From an uncultured Flavobacteriaceae bacterium (GTDB lineage: Bacteria; Bacteroidota; Bacteroidia; Flavobacteriales; Flavobacteriaceae): a DNA stretch of 64,000 nt. This document shows, one piece after another, positions 44,006-53,268 of the stretch. How positions within the stretch are numbered: the stretch's first letter is position 1; each line of letters begins with the position of its first letter. Under the pieces are notes generated by a model. That model was not told the origin of the DNA. It worked only from the letters and a program-made list of their open reading frames with translations, and searched no databases. Both the position numbers and the translations under genes were made by a program. The stretch spans positions 1 to 64,000 of the forward strand of contig CANMSA010000018.1 in the NCBI GenBank assembly GCA_947500385.1, written 5' to 3'.

Positions 44006-45325
44006 TCACTCCCCACTAAATTGCACAAGTCCCAAGTCTTTCTTACTTGGGGCACCAAAACCAAAATTGAGCCCTAGTAGGGATACCAGCGTATTTTGAT
44101 CATTGGCGATCGGCTCAAAACGATTGCCCAAACTGTACGATAGATTGATCTGTTCGGTTAGATTGTAACTAAAGGTTGCAATGTATTGAAAATCGGAAGC
44201 GCTCACTTTTCGGAAGAGGGGATTGTTTTGCGCATCGGTTCCCGAGGGTATTTCACTACTACTGCTACGCCCGATTAATTCTAACTGTACCAAGAATTTA
44301 TTAAATTCACCAATGGCCGACAGTCCGTAATCAACATTATTCCTGTAAAACCGGGTGTTTTCAAAAAACCGTGCATAATAATCGGTATCATACCACTCAT
44401 AGCGAAAGACGGCCAGCACTTTTAGAAAATTGAACCCGTCCTTAAATTTATATGCAGGTGTTATCCAGAGCGACTGTTTTGGTAAAATGGAATATTCAAA
44501 ATCGTTGGTCGGAAAGCTGATCAGATTCGCATAGGCGATATCAACGGTAAGACCATATCGGTTTTTAACGTACTCCTGAAACTCTGTATACAACTGATCT
44601 CCGCTCAGCTTCTCGTCTATGTTGTTGATAAAAGCCGCCATAAACGCATCATTATCCGCACTATTGTACCCCATTTCTTTTCCCTTTTCAAATAGATTTT
44701 TCAGAAACTGGTTCGTTTCTTCCTCCGTCAAATTGGGGTATTCCCTTTTTAAAAACAGCTCAATGTCGGGTGCTATATGTGCCCAAAAATCTTCAAAACT
44801 ACTATCGACCAATGCGTATTGACCCAACTGTGCTCCAATAGCCGAAATGGTACGTTGATTTGATCGCAATTGACGTAACCTGTCGTCAATTGCTTGCCGA
44901 TCACTTTTGTTGGGAAAATAGAACGAGGTACGCACCCCCAACGCGATCGCAGAGGTATTCACGGAATCGTTCAAGACCAAACTTTGGGTAGTGGCCACTG
45001 AAAATGAGGTGTTTCTTTTCAGCTGTTCGCCCAGATTTTTTGCATAGAGATAATCATATACCGTAAGACCGTGATCTTTGGTCCAATAGGGGGTGAACTC
45101 AAGGGCAAAATCGTCGGGCACATTGATCCCATTATCACCAATAAAGTTGGAATACAAGGCCGTTTCAAGGGCATCGTACGACTTGGGAGCAAGCACGGCC
45201 GTTGGCTGTAGCCCCAATACACTTGAGGCCGGTGAAGTAGGCGTTTTAAGCGGAGCAAGCTTTTCTTGCGAATACGTCAAGGGTATGGCCAACAAGCAAA
45301 TCAAGATTGGTATGGTTGTTTTCAT
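44006..45325 (-). CDS. outer-membrane beta-barrel protein, unknown
   Basis: 439 residues. Signal peptide about 1-20 (PILICLLAIPLTYS). The C-terminal half has alternating strands ending in aromatic residues (FDYGLSAIGEFNKFLVQLELIGRS, YSLGNRFEPI) as in porin-like barrels. The central helical region (DRQAIDDRLRQLRSNQRTISAIG) is unusual. No named family. Its start overlaps the stop of the 120-residue gene upstream by 4 bp, so the two are translationally coupled. Confidence 0.65.
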   Translation of the reverse strand: MKTTIPILICLLAIPLTYSQEKLAPLKTPTSPASSVLGLQPTAVLAPKSYDALETALYSNFIGDNGINVPDDFALEFTPYWTKDHGLTVYDYLYAKNLGEQLKRNTSFSVATTQSLVLNDSVNTSAIALGVRTSFYFPNKSDRQAIDDRLRQLRSNQRTISAIGAQLGQYALVDSSFEDFWAHIAPDIELFLKREYPNLTEEETNQFLKNLFEKGKEMGYNSADNDAFMAAFINNIDEKLSGDQLYTEFQEYVKNRYGLTVDIAYANLISFPTNDFEYSILPKQSLWITPAYKFKDGFNFLKVLAVFRYEWYDTDYYARFFENTRFYRNNVDYGLSAIGEFNKFLVQLELIGRSSSSEIPSGTDAQNNPLFRKVSASDFQYIATFSYNLTEQINLSYSLGNRFEPIANDQNTLVSLLGLNFGFGAPSKKDLGLVQFSGE

Positions 45326-45684
45326 GATGCCGTAAATTTTATAAGTAGCAACACCAAAGGGCGTACCTCTTCCGATTTTGGATTTTTATGGGCGACCACA
45401 AGTTGCCCATTTACTTTATAGTGTATTTCAATCGTATCTTCCTGTGGTATCAAATTGATGATATCCGAGAAAACTACGGTAGTGTCTCCTCGTAAGTCTT
45501 TTCCCTTCCCAATTGGGGCGCTTCCAGCATCTTCGATGACCGGATCTTCTTCGGGAGGTAATTGGGGAATATTAACCGTGGTGGATATAATGTTACCGTC
45601 CGAAATAAGTTCAACGGAAAAAGTAACCTCCGTTTCGTCGGCTACCGAGACCTCCAGATCTTTGTAAGAGTATAATTTTCGCAT
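45322..45684 (-). CDS. small beta-rich protein coupled to barrel gene
   Basis: 120 residues, no signal peptide seen. Beta-rich and acidic (VADETEVTFSVELISDGNIISTTVNIP). Overlaps the barrel gene by 4 bp (ATGA). Unknown family; the coupling suggests a partner or subunit of the barrel protein. Confidence 0.6.
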   Translation of the reverse strand: MRKLYSYKDLEVSVADETEVTFSVELISDGNIISTTVNIPQLPPEEDPVIEDAGSAPIGKGKDLRGDTTVVFSDIINLIPQEDTIEIHYKVNGQLVVAHKNPKSEEVRPLVLLLIKFTAS

Positions 45685-45917
45685 ATTTTTTAATAAGGTT
45701 CAACAAGGTACGCGCGGTAAACCGACCCGGGTTTACCACCTATAGACTTTTAAAAATTTCTGAGGGAATTTACTACTAAAATTGTACTACAAATAAAGGT
45801 ACTAAAATTAAAACAAACAATAAAAAAGTGCAGCATTATGAACCGGCATCGTCCAAGCAAACAATTTGGGAATCAAATCATCCAAAAACCAGTTGGAAAT
45901 AACTAATTTATGGCGGT

Positions 45918-47309
45918 ATGAAAGACTTGCTTCTAATCCTTTGCCTATTGTTCCAAATGGGCACCCTCGTCGGCCAAGAGCTCTCCCTGATATCGGGTCA
46001 GGTGCAATCCGTCCTGGATGGGTCCCCCATACGCTTTGCAAATCTATATTTAAATAGCAATCGCGGTACCAGTTCGGACGAAGACGGATTTTACGAATTC
46101 CGATTTTCCAACAGCACGGTCGACACCATACTCAAGGTATCTGCAATTGGATTTAAAACAAAAAAGGTACCCTTGTCAGCGCTTATATCAAACCCTACAA
46201 TTACCTTGGAAGAAGCCATCTTCAGCTTAGATGAAGTCGTCGTAACGCCCTTGAATGCTTTTCCGATTATCAAGGAATCTACCCAAAAAAACAAATCGAA
46301 TTACAAAACCGATTGGCTTGCCGCCCGTATCAGAGCTACCCAAACACTTTTTGTCGAATACGACTCGGTGCCCAACAAAAAACTCTTTCTCGGCACTATG
46401 AATACCTCCGGTACGCTAAATTTTAAAGGGTATACCGCCCATAAATTGGCAATACAGATCGATACCATCGAAACAACGGCCGATTTCATCCAATTCGACA
46501 CTATAAAAAAACCTCCTTTTGGCGCGGATCCCATTGCCTTGAACCTTTATGATTTCTTTGATAGGTATGAATTTTCGGGACTGGCCAAAAGAGGCAGGGG
46601 ATTTTTGCTTAACAAAGATTTTAGCAAGAACTACCGCAAAGTAATCGACTTTAAAACGATTGACGGGAGAAAACACTATCTCATCAAGACCAAACCCGCG
46701 AAGGGCAGCACTCAAAGCTACTCGGATGTGGAAGACCTCAAGCGCGCCAATGAACAAGCTCGTACCGACAAAAAGAGACTGGCGGCGAACGCACGTGCTT
46801 TTGGTCAAAACCAAGTACCTATTACCGATGCTGTCTTGACCGATATTTTGCAAAAAAGTCAGACCTACAACGAGCTGTTAGGCTACGCATGGATCGATTA
46901 TGAAGATTATGGGGTGCGTCGTCTTTTTTATAAGGGCGAGTGGTACAACCAAGGTGGCAACCCGTTTAATAGGAGCTATCGTGATATTTGTTATAAACGT
47001 TTTGACAATCGCTATGTTCCCGAAAAAATAGAAGTGCTTCTGAAGGCTTTTAGTCTAAACGGAACGCATATTTACCGGTACGTGAAAATCGAATTTAACG
47101 CATATCGGTCTGGTTCAGATTTCGACCCGATACCCAAAGAAGATACCCTTGAAGGCTATTTATATTGGGAAGACCCACAAAAGCAATTCCCCTTGGATAC
47201 GGAAACTGCCAAAAAGGACTTTTCCCGTCTTAAGTATCAGGCATTTTTAAAGCCACTTCGAAAAACGAGCCATTCGGCATTGGATGATTTTCTCGACCGC
47301 ATTCCCTAA
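45918..47309 (+). CDS. exported carboxypeptidase-like regulatory domain protein
   Basis: 463 residues with a signal peptide (about 1-20, LLLILCLLFQMGTLVGQ). The N-terminal CarboxypepD_reg-like domain (about 25-105: ISGQVQSVLDGSPIRFANLYLNSNRGTSSDEDGFYEFRF) is the same type that starts many TonB-dependent receptors. The sequence then continues as a soluble beta-rich protein without a barrel. Divergent from the small gene at 45322-45684, with about 230 bp between the starts. Role in envelope or surface function is inferred. Confidence 0.78.
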   Translation: MKDLLLILCLLFQMGTLVGQELSLISGQVQSVLDGSPIRFANLYLNSNRGTSSDEDGFYEFRFSNSTVDTILKVSAIGFKTKKVPLSALISNPTITLEEAIFSLDEVVVTPLNAFPIIKESTQKNKSNYKTDWLAARIRATQTLFVEYDSVPNKKLFLGTMNTSGTLNFKGYTAHKLAIQIDTIETTADFIQFDTIKKPPFGADPIALNLYDFFDRYEFSGLAKRGRGFLLNKDFSKNYRKVIDFKTIDGRKHYLIKTKPAKGSTQSYSDVEDLKRANEQARTDKKRLAANARAFGQNQVPITDAVLTDILQKSQTYNELLGYAWIDYEDYGVRRLFYKGEWYNQGGNPFNRSYRDICYKRFDNRYVPEKIEVLLKAFSLNGTHIYRYVKIEFNAYRSGSDFDPIPKEDTLEGYLYWEDPQKQFPLDTETAKKDFSRLKYQAFLKPLRKTSHSALDDFLDRIP

Positions 47310-47369
47310 TACACCCCTTCCTTTTTAGTTTCGAACTCTACTAAATACGGCCTGTTAAAATGTCCAGAT

Positions 47370-47771
47370 TTATGCTCTTGCATTAAAAATCAACCTCTTG
47401 TTGCGCACAATAAAATAACCTAGGACAAACAAAACTACACTGATTACATAATACATTGGCGTAAGCTGATACACAATGGCCGATTCTACAGAACCGCCCA
47501 CCGAAAACACGACCCCTACCAAAACCAATCTTACCATCGCGTAGAGCATTAGTAAACGGCCCCAGTTGCCTACAATTTTTGAAATTTTAAAGGGTCTTGA
47601 ACGTACACTATAAATTACCCAGGCGCCATATAATATTCCAAGAACAAAAATATAGGGTGCTCCTATGAGCAGGTATGAGATGCCTTTACCGATAAAAGGT
47701 AAAAAACTGCCATAGAAGAGGTACGTCCACCATTTATTTCTAGAGGGTTCGTTATTTGTTAATTTACTCAT
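47370..47771 (-). CDS. four-helix membrane protein, unknown
   Basis: 133 residues with four hydrophobic segments (FYGSFLPFIGKGISYLLIG; YIFVLGILYGAWVIYSV; LLMLYAMVRLVLVGVVFSV; MYYVISVVLFVLGYFIV). No family recognised. It overlaps the M28 peptidase gene upstream by 8 bp and is probably co-transcribed with it. Confidence 0.7.
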   Translation of the reverse strand: MSKLTNNEPSRNKWWTYLFYGSFLPFIGKGISYLLIGAPYIFVLGILYGAWVIYSVRSRPFKISKIVGNWGRLLMLYAMVRLVLVGVVFSVGGSVESAIVYQLTPMYYVISVVLFVLGYFIVRNKRLIFNARA

Positions 47772-48675
47772 CTGCCAGTGCTTTTAAGGTCCTAAACACC
47801 AACTCGCTCGACAATGCCAAGTATTCAAAATCGACGGTGTCATACACGTCATTGGGCGAATGGTAATAAGGTGTCATATCTTCCAATTCATCGGTAACCA
47901 AAACGGTCGCATAACCGTGCTCCAGGAAGGATTTGTTATCCGAGGCCGCCCCTCCAAAAACCTCGATAGCCGTACCAAGCTGGCCCCCAATGGTTTTATA
48001 AACGTCCGCTACCTTCTTGGGTGGTGATTGCAAAGCGATTGTCTGATCTCCATCGGCATCCCAACCGATCAGATCTACAACGTGCACCGAGTGCACTTCG
48101 ATCCCCGTTTTCTTAAGCATTTTCACATACTCCCTGCTACCGATTTCGTCGTCTTCCTCTTGGTCAAAGAAAACAACCTTAAAATTCAACCTACGCTCTT
48201 TTAAACGGGCCCATTTCTTGACTACCGCCAAAAGCAATGCAATCCCAGTAGCATTATCAATGGCACCGGGACTTCCCCGTTCCGTATCATAATGAGCCCC
48301 TAAAATCACATAGGGTCGGTCTTTTATCGTTGCTCTGAGCTCACCGACCACATTACACCCCCGAACGGGTGCATAAAACAAATCAAGAAACACATTACTA
48401 TTCGTTGTGGTATAGCGATGTTCACTGGTAGACACCCCTATTTTATCGAGCTGACCCAGCAAGTACTGCACTGTTAACTCACGCTCTTTGGGGGAGCTAC
48501 GTTGCGTTAAAAAAGTGGTTCCACCATCAATGGCCGCTTTACCGGTCAAGGCCGAAATCAGTTCCTTTTGATACGCAATAGTCCCTCCCGACACTGCAGG
48601 TTCTTGTATTGCAAAAGCGATTACCGGTAGTACCGCTATGAACGAACAGCACTGTTTTAAAAGATATCTTTTCAT
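47764..48675 (-). CDS. exported M28 family metallopeptidase
   Basis: 303 residues, signal peptide about 1-24. Zinc ligands in order: GAHYDTERGSPGAIDNATG (His and Asp), DQEEDDEIGSREYV (Glu base and Glu ligand), VVDLIGWDADG (Asp), and a late His in YYHSPNDVYDTVD. Aminopeptidase-type M28 domain. It acts in the periplasm or outside. Overlaps a small membrane protein gene downstream by 8 bp; 4 bp after the serine hydrolase gene upstream, all on the minus strand, so an operon is likely. Confidence 0.9.
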   Translation of the reverse strand: MKRYLLKQCCSFIAVLPVIAFAIQEPAVSGGTIAYQKELISALTGKAAIDGGTTFLTQRSSPKERELTVQYLLGQLDKIGVSTSEHRYTTTNSNVFLDLFYAPVRGCNVVGELRATIKDRPYVILGAHYDTERGSPGAIDNATGIALLLAVVKKWARLKERRLNFKVVFFDQEEDDEIGSREYVKMLKKTGIEVHSVHVVDLIGWDADGDQTIALQSPPKKVADVYKTIGGQLGTAIEVFGGAASDNKSFLEHGYATVLVTDELEDMTPYYHSPNDVYDTVDFEYLALSSELVFRTLKALADE

Positions 48676-48678
48676 ATT

Positions 48679-49791
48679 CTATTTCGATATAAGGGTTCGG
48701 GTTTTCCATTGCGCCCAATTTTTCATGGTGGCCATAAGTACCGCTTTGCCCTGCGATCCATTGCTGAGCATGATCATACCGCTTTTATGTTCAAAATCGA
48801 TTAAAAAACAGGACTCCCAACCATCGTTGGAGCCTGCATGCCCCTTAGCGGTCATGCTTCCAAATGGGAATATCATGTATCCAAGGCCATAGCGCCCCTT
48901 GGTAAGTTCGTTGGGCGTTCGCATTGCCACCAATGTTCTTTCCGTTAACAAGTTATTCCCGTTAAGGGTAGCTTTGGCGAAAAGGAGCAAATCTCCAAGC
49001 GTTGTATGAAGTCCGGCCGCCGCTTGGGCGGTAAAACGTTCCATGTTAATTTCTTTACCTTCCTCATCATAAGGGGTCGCAGAATGGGCCATGATCGCTT
49101 TATCTATGGCAAAACTGGTATTTTTCATCCCCAAAGGACTAAAAACCGTCTGTTGCATATAGTCGGCAAAGTGTTTTCCCGAGACCTCTTCTATCAGCAG
49201 TTGTAAAATCGTATAGCCACCACCGGAGTATTTGAACTTGGTTTGTGGAGGTATTACAATCGTGACGGGCTCGTTGGCACGGGCACTTCCGTTCTCACCG
49301 GCCAACGAAGCCACTAAGGTCGGGAGTGCCTCATCAGGTTGAAATCCGGGATAGCCATGCACCGATAGCCCGGCCGTATGGCTCAACAGACTTCGTACGG
49401 TGACTTTTTGGTGATCAAATTCGGACTCGGGAAATGTCCACCTCGTCAGATAGGTATGTACGGCAGTATCAAGTTGCACCTTCCCCTGCTCTACTAATTT
49501 CATGACGCCCCAGGCGGTAAACATTTTCGATACCGAACCAATATTAAAACCCGTTTCGGAGGTTACTTTTAGTTGCTGATCAAGGTTGGAGAACCCTAAT
49601 CCCTTTTTGTAAATGACCGATCCATTATCAATGATCGCCACAGCAATTCCTGGCACATTTTTCTCTTTTAACCGGATAGGGATTTCCGTATCCATCATCT
49701 TAGCGAGCGAGGTGATCGCCACTGAATCTGCTTGTTGTGCAAAAGACATCATATTGATGAACAGTGCGATATACATCCATTTTTTTTTCAT
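48679..49791 (-). CDS. exported beta-lactamase-fold serine hydrolase
   Basis: 370 residues from the ATG at 49791 (MKKKWMYIALFINMMSFAQQ, signal peptide); a longer frame starts at 49893 but without family support. Class C beta-lactamase/esterase fold: active-site SVSK in NIGSVSKMFTAWG (about 84-87), the YxN-equivalent KYSGGGYTILQ, and the KTG-equivalent GHAGSNDGWES. Family members hydrolyse peptides, esters or beta-lactams; no claim of beta-lactam resistance is made. Followed by the M28 peptidase gene. Confidence 0.9.
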   Translation of the reverse strand: MKKKWMYIALFINMMSFAQQADSVAITSLAKMMDTEIPIRLKEKNVPGIAVAIIDNGSVIYKKGLGFSNLDQQLKVTSETGFNIGSVSKMFTAWGVMKLVEQGKVQLDTAVHTYLTRWTFPESEFDHQKVTVRSLLSHTAGLSVHGYPGFQPDEALPTLVASLAGENGSARANEPVTIVIPPQTKFKYSGGGYTILQLLIEEVSGKHFADYMQQTVFSPLGMKNTSFAIDKAIMAHSATPYDEEGKEINMERFTAQAAAGLHTTLGDLLLFAKATLNGNNLLTERTLVAMRTPNELTKGRYGLGYMIFPFGSMTAKGHAGSNDGWESCFLIDFEHKSGMIMLSNGSQGKAVLMATMKNWAQWKTRTLISK

Positions 49792-49999
49792 TTTAGCGGT
49801 TTTAGCATTTCTATCGCACAAACCTATTGCGCCACCATGCCTTTTGCTAGTTTTTATGACGAACCATGCCCAACCAAGGACACATCCTAGCAAACTTCAA
49901 AAAAGCCCTTTTGACCCAAAAAGGGACGGGTACCACCTTTAAATGGATAGGTTTGTCAATTAAATTAGCATGCTGTTCCGAAATACCTACTTTTGAAGC

Positions 50000-50833
50000 A
50001 TGTATGCCTTTTTAAAACAATACTATACACGGGTAGTCGCAGCAATTTGCTTGCTATTTTCTTTCCCTGCGTTGATTATCTACAAACAAAAAATAGAACG
50101 GGAACAGGTTGTAGCAAAGACAACCAACGATACTACAAGCCTAGCCAATTATGAATTTTACTTTAGCCTTTTTCAATGGGCGTGCATACTCGCGATAGCC
50201 TATCTTTTACTCGCTTGGTTCTTTGGAAAACTTAGCGCATATCGACAGCTAAAGAATGATCATACCGAGGCGGAACTCGCGCTGCTCAAAAGTAAAGTAG
50301 ACCCTCATTTTTTCTTTAATACCCTTAATAATTTGTACAGTCTGGCCATTAAAAAATCAGACGACACGCCCGTTATGATCCAAAAGCTGTCGGAAGTAAT
50401 GCGGTATACCATTTATGACGGGGCCAATGAATGGGTCGCGGTATCACAAGAAATCACCTATCTAGAACAGTACGTTGCGATTCAGCTGATGCGCTATAAA
50501 AAAAAGGTAACCGTCGACTTCGACAAAAACCTTCATAACCCAAACGCATCGGTGGCTCCCCTTTTGTTCATAATGCTCTTGGAAAATGCCTTTAAACATG
50601 GCGTGGAAAGTCTTACCGACAAGGCGTTTATCAAAATGAAAATGACCACCACGGTAGGGTTCATTTCCTTTAAAATCGAAAATAATTTTGACCCAAAGCC
50701 TACCCAAGAAACCGGAATTGGCCTTACCAATTTAAAACGGAGACTCGGGCTGCTATATCCAAAAATGCATGAACTAACGATTACTACGGCAGCTTCTAAC
50801 TATATCGCCCACCTAACGCTAAATACCATATGA
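50000..50833 (+). CDS. LytS-type sensor histidine kinase
   Basis: 277 residues. Two N-terminal transmembrane helices (RVVAAICLLFSFPALIIY; SLFQWACILAIAYLLLAWF), then a His_kinase domain with the phosphorylatable His103 in DPHFFFNTLNNLYSLAIKK, and an ATPase part with LLENAFKHGVESL and ETGIGLTNLKRRLGLLYP. The lack of any sensor domain beyond two helices is typical of Bacteroidota LytS-like kinases. Its stop overlaps the response-regulator start by 4 bp. Confidence 0.93.
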   Translation: MYAFLKQYYTRVVAAICLLFSFPALIIYKQKIEREQVVAKTTNDTTSLANYEFYFSLFQWACILAIAYLLLAWFFGKLSAYRQLKNDHTEAELALLKSKVDPHFFFNTLNNLYSLAIKKSDDTPVMIQKLSEVMRYTIYDGANEWVAVSQEITYLEQYVAIQLMRYKKKVTVDFDKNLHNPNASVAPLLFIMLLENAFKHGVESLTDKAFIKMKMTTTVGFISFKIENNFDPKPTQETGIGLTNLKRRLGLLYPKMHELTITTAASNYIAHLTLNTI

Positions 50834-51522
50834 TACGCTATCTCATCGTAGATGATGAACCTCTTGCACATGAAATCATCGAAGGTTTTTCGGAACGGTT
50901 TCCCAAACTCGAAAAGGTGGGAAATTGCTATAATGCCTTCGAGGCTATCGAATTCTTGCAATCGGCCCCGGTTGATCTATTGTTTTTAGATATCAACATG
51001 CCCAAGTTCTCCGGTTTCGAGATGCTCAAAACCTTGGCCACACCTCCAAAAGTGATCGTAACCTCGGCTTATCAAGAATATGCCCTCGAAGGGTATGCCC
51101 TAAACGTTATCGATTACCTATTAAAACCATTCTCCTTTGAACGTTTTGTGCAAGCAATCAACAAACTTAATGCTGTTGCAACCACCTCCAAAACTTTGGA
51201 GAATACCGTACTACCCCAACGACTCTTTATCAAGGGAGACAAAAAACAACATCAAATCAATTTGGACGATTTGTTGTATATCGAAGCCTTTGGCAACTAT
51301 TGCAAGGTATATCTAGAGGATACCATGATCGTGACCCTTCAAAAAATCTCCGACTTTGAAAAAAAATTACCCGCTACCATTTTTATCAGGGTTCATAAAT
51401 CGTTTGTGGTTTCCAAACCAAAAGTTACCGCCATTGAGGGAAATTTGATCCTGCTCGGCACACATAGCGTACCGATCGGCCAAACCTATAAAAAGCTGAT
51501 CCGAAAATGGTTTGATGGGTAG
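50830..51522 (+). CDS. LytTR response regulator
   Basis: 230 residues. Receiver domain (about 1-120) with the acidic pocket DDEP, phosphoacceptor Asp54 in LFLDINMPKFSG, and VTSAYQEYAL and Lys in LLKPFS. A LytTR DNA-binding domain follows (about 130-230, LLYIEAFGNYCKVYLEDT, FIRVHKSFVV). Pairs with the LytS-type kinase upstream. The next plus-strand genes are a SorAB-like oxidoreductase pair, a plausible target. Confidence 0.94.
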   Translation: MIRYLIVDDEPLAHEIIEGFSERFPKLEKVGNCYNAFEAIEFLQSAPVDLLFLDINMPKFSGFEMLKTLATPPKVIVTSAYQEYALEGYALNVIDYLLKPFSFERFVQAINKLNAVATTSKTLENTVLPQRLFIKGDKKQHQINLDDLLYIEAFGNYCKVYLEDTMIVTLQKISDFEKKLPATIFIRVHKSFVVSKPKVTAIEGNLILLGTHSVPIGQTYKKLIRKWFDG

Positions 51523-51610
51523 TCTACCTTTTTTCATGGGCCGGTAACATCAGTTACATCCTACATGAGCAATAAAGTGTTATTTTAGTGTCTAATAGCA
51601 CATTGTTCAA

Positions 51611-52831
51611 ATGAAAAGACGAAATTTTGTACAACACACCCTTCTAGGAGGCCTGGCCGCTGCATTGGGAACCGAGTTGGTTTTTGGAACCAACCTACCC
51701 AAAAATTACATTCCGTTAGGACTGCAAGATCCCGACCCGTTCCGTTTGTTCCAAAAAGATGCCCGCATGACCGTGCTGAACCAAAAACCCTGGAATATAG
51801 AGGCTAAAGCACATTTATTGGATGATAAGGTAACGCCCAATAAGTACATGTTTATACGAAATAACGGGCTGATTCCCGAAAAAATCGATGCCGACACCTG
51901 GACCTTGACCATCGATGGGGAATCGGCAAAAGCGCAAAAGACCTATTCGCTTGCCGAACTCAAATCAAAGTTCAAACAGCATACCTATCAGCTCACTTTG
52001 GAATGTGGCGGCAACGGCCGCAGTGAATTCGACCCGCCCGCCAAAGGCAATCAATGGACCGTTGGAGCGGTTTCCTGCGCTAAATGGACAGGTGTGCGCT
52101 TACGGGACGTGTTGGCCGATGCCGGTATCAAGGACGATGCCGTATATATCGGATACCACGCAGCCGATCAACACCTCAGCAGAGACCCTGATAAAGAACC
52201 GATATCAAGAGGCGCTCCAATGTCAAAAGCCTTACAGGACGAAACTTTACTGGCTTTTGAAATGAACGGAGACCCCATTCCCCTCGCTCATGGTTTTCCC
52301 TTGCGACTGGTGGCAGGCGGTTGGCCGGCATCGGTATCGGGCAAATGGATCAATCGCATTAGCATACGCAATAAAGTGCACGACGGCCCTAAAATGACGG
52401 GGACCGCTTATCGGGTGCCCTGTGAAACGGTCGCACCCGGGGCTAAGGTGGCCGACGAAGACATGTGTATCATTGAATCGATGCCCGTAAAATCGTTGAT
52501 TACCTACCCAAGATCCGGCGCTACGATCAAAGAAGGGAAAAAACTAACGATACGAGGGCATGCATGGGCAGGTGAATTGACCGTTGCGAAAATGGAATAC
52601 TCCCTTGATTTTGGCGCCACTTGGACCACGTGCCCTGTTGAAAAACCCGTCAATCGCTTGGCATGGCAGCATTTTACCACGACCATTGGATTTCCCAAAA
52701 AAGGGTATTACGAGGTATGGGCCCGGGCAACGGACAGCAACGGAAGGGCACAACCGATGGTATTACCGGGTTGGAACCCCAAAGGGTATTTGAACAATGC
52801 CTGTCACCGTATTGCGATCAAAGTTGTTTGA
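51611..52831 (+). CDS. SorA-like molybdopterin sulfite oxidase/dehydrogenase
   Basis: 406 residues. N-terminus MKRRNFVQHTLLGGLAAALG has the twin-Arg and hydrophobic core of a Tat signal, expected for a cofactor-loaded exported enzyme. The molybdopterin domain (about 70-270) contains the Mo-ligand Cys132 in LECGGNGRSEF, plus LVAGGWPASVSGKWINRI. The C-terminal Mo-co dimerisation domain (about 290-400) ends WNPKGYLNNACHRI. It should oxidise a small anion, probably sulfite, in the periplasm. The next gene, 1 bp after the stop, encodes a c-type cytochrome, the expected electron acceptor. Confidence 0.88.
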   Translation: MKRRNFVQHTLLGGLAAALGTELVFGTNLPKNYIPLGLQDPDPFRLFQKDARMTVLNQKPWNIEAKAHLLDDKVTPNKYMFIRNNGLIPEKIDADTWTLTIDGESAKAQKTYSLAELKSKFKQHTYQLTLECGGNGRSEFDPPAKGNQWTVGAVSCAKWTGVRLRDVLADAGIKDDAVYIGYHAADQHLSRDPDKEPISRGAPMSKALQDETLLAFEMNGDPIPLAHGFPLRLVAGGWPASVSGKWINRISIRNKVHDGPKMTGTAYRVPCETVAPGAKVADEDMCIIESMPVKSLITYPRSGATIKEGKKLTIRGHAWAGELTVAKMEYSLDFGATWTTCPVEKPVNRLAWQHFTTTIGFPKKGYYEVWARATDSNGRAQPMVLPGWNPKGYLNNACHRIAIKVV

Positions 52832-52832
52832 T

Positions 52833-53261
52833 ATGGGCAACAACGTGAAACATATTAAGAAGGGACTTGCAATGCTAGTGCTGCTGGGCTTGGTCGTTGG
52901 TTGTATTTATCTCATTACGACACGGGGAAAAGAAACGGAGTATATGAAAGTTCCCGAAGTGGATCCCGACCGAATCGAAGATGGAATTCATGTGCGCACC
53001 GGACTTATTGAAGCGGACGGACTTGCGGAAGTAGTGACCCATTGTACCAGCTGTCATTCAGCGCAACTGGTTACCCAAAACCGTATGGACAAAGAAGGTT
53101 GGATCGCGACCATACGTTGGATGCAGGAGACCCAAAATCTATGGGACCTGGGGGCGAATGAAGCGATTATCGTAGATTATCTGGTCACCAATTACCCCCC
53201 AGTGAAAAAAGGAAGACGACAGGCCTTACAAGATGTGGAATGGTACGTGCTGGAGGAATGA
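52833..53261 (+). CDS. membrane-anchored c-type cytochrome, SorB-like partner
   Basis: 142 residues from the ATG at 52833, one base after the oxidoreductase stop. One N-terminal membrane anchor (LAMLVLLGLVVGCIYLITT). Single heme c motif CTSCH (Cys71, Cys74, His75) and a possible axial Met in RWMQETQNLW. The gene's position and size match the electron-accepting subunit of sulfite dehydrogenase (SorAB). Immediately downstream begin the heptameric repeats. Confidence 0.85.
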   Translation: MGNNVKHIKKGLAMLVLLGLVVGCIYLITTRGKETEYMKVPEVDPDRIEDGIHVRTGLIEADGLAEVVTHCTSCHSAQLVTQNRMDKEGWIATIRWMQETQNLWDLGANEAIIVDYLVTNYPPVKKGRRQALQDVEWYVLEE

Positions 53262-53268
53262 GAGAAGG

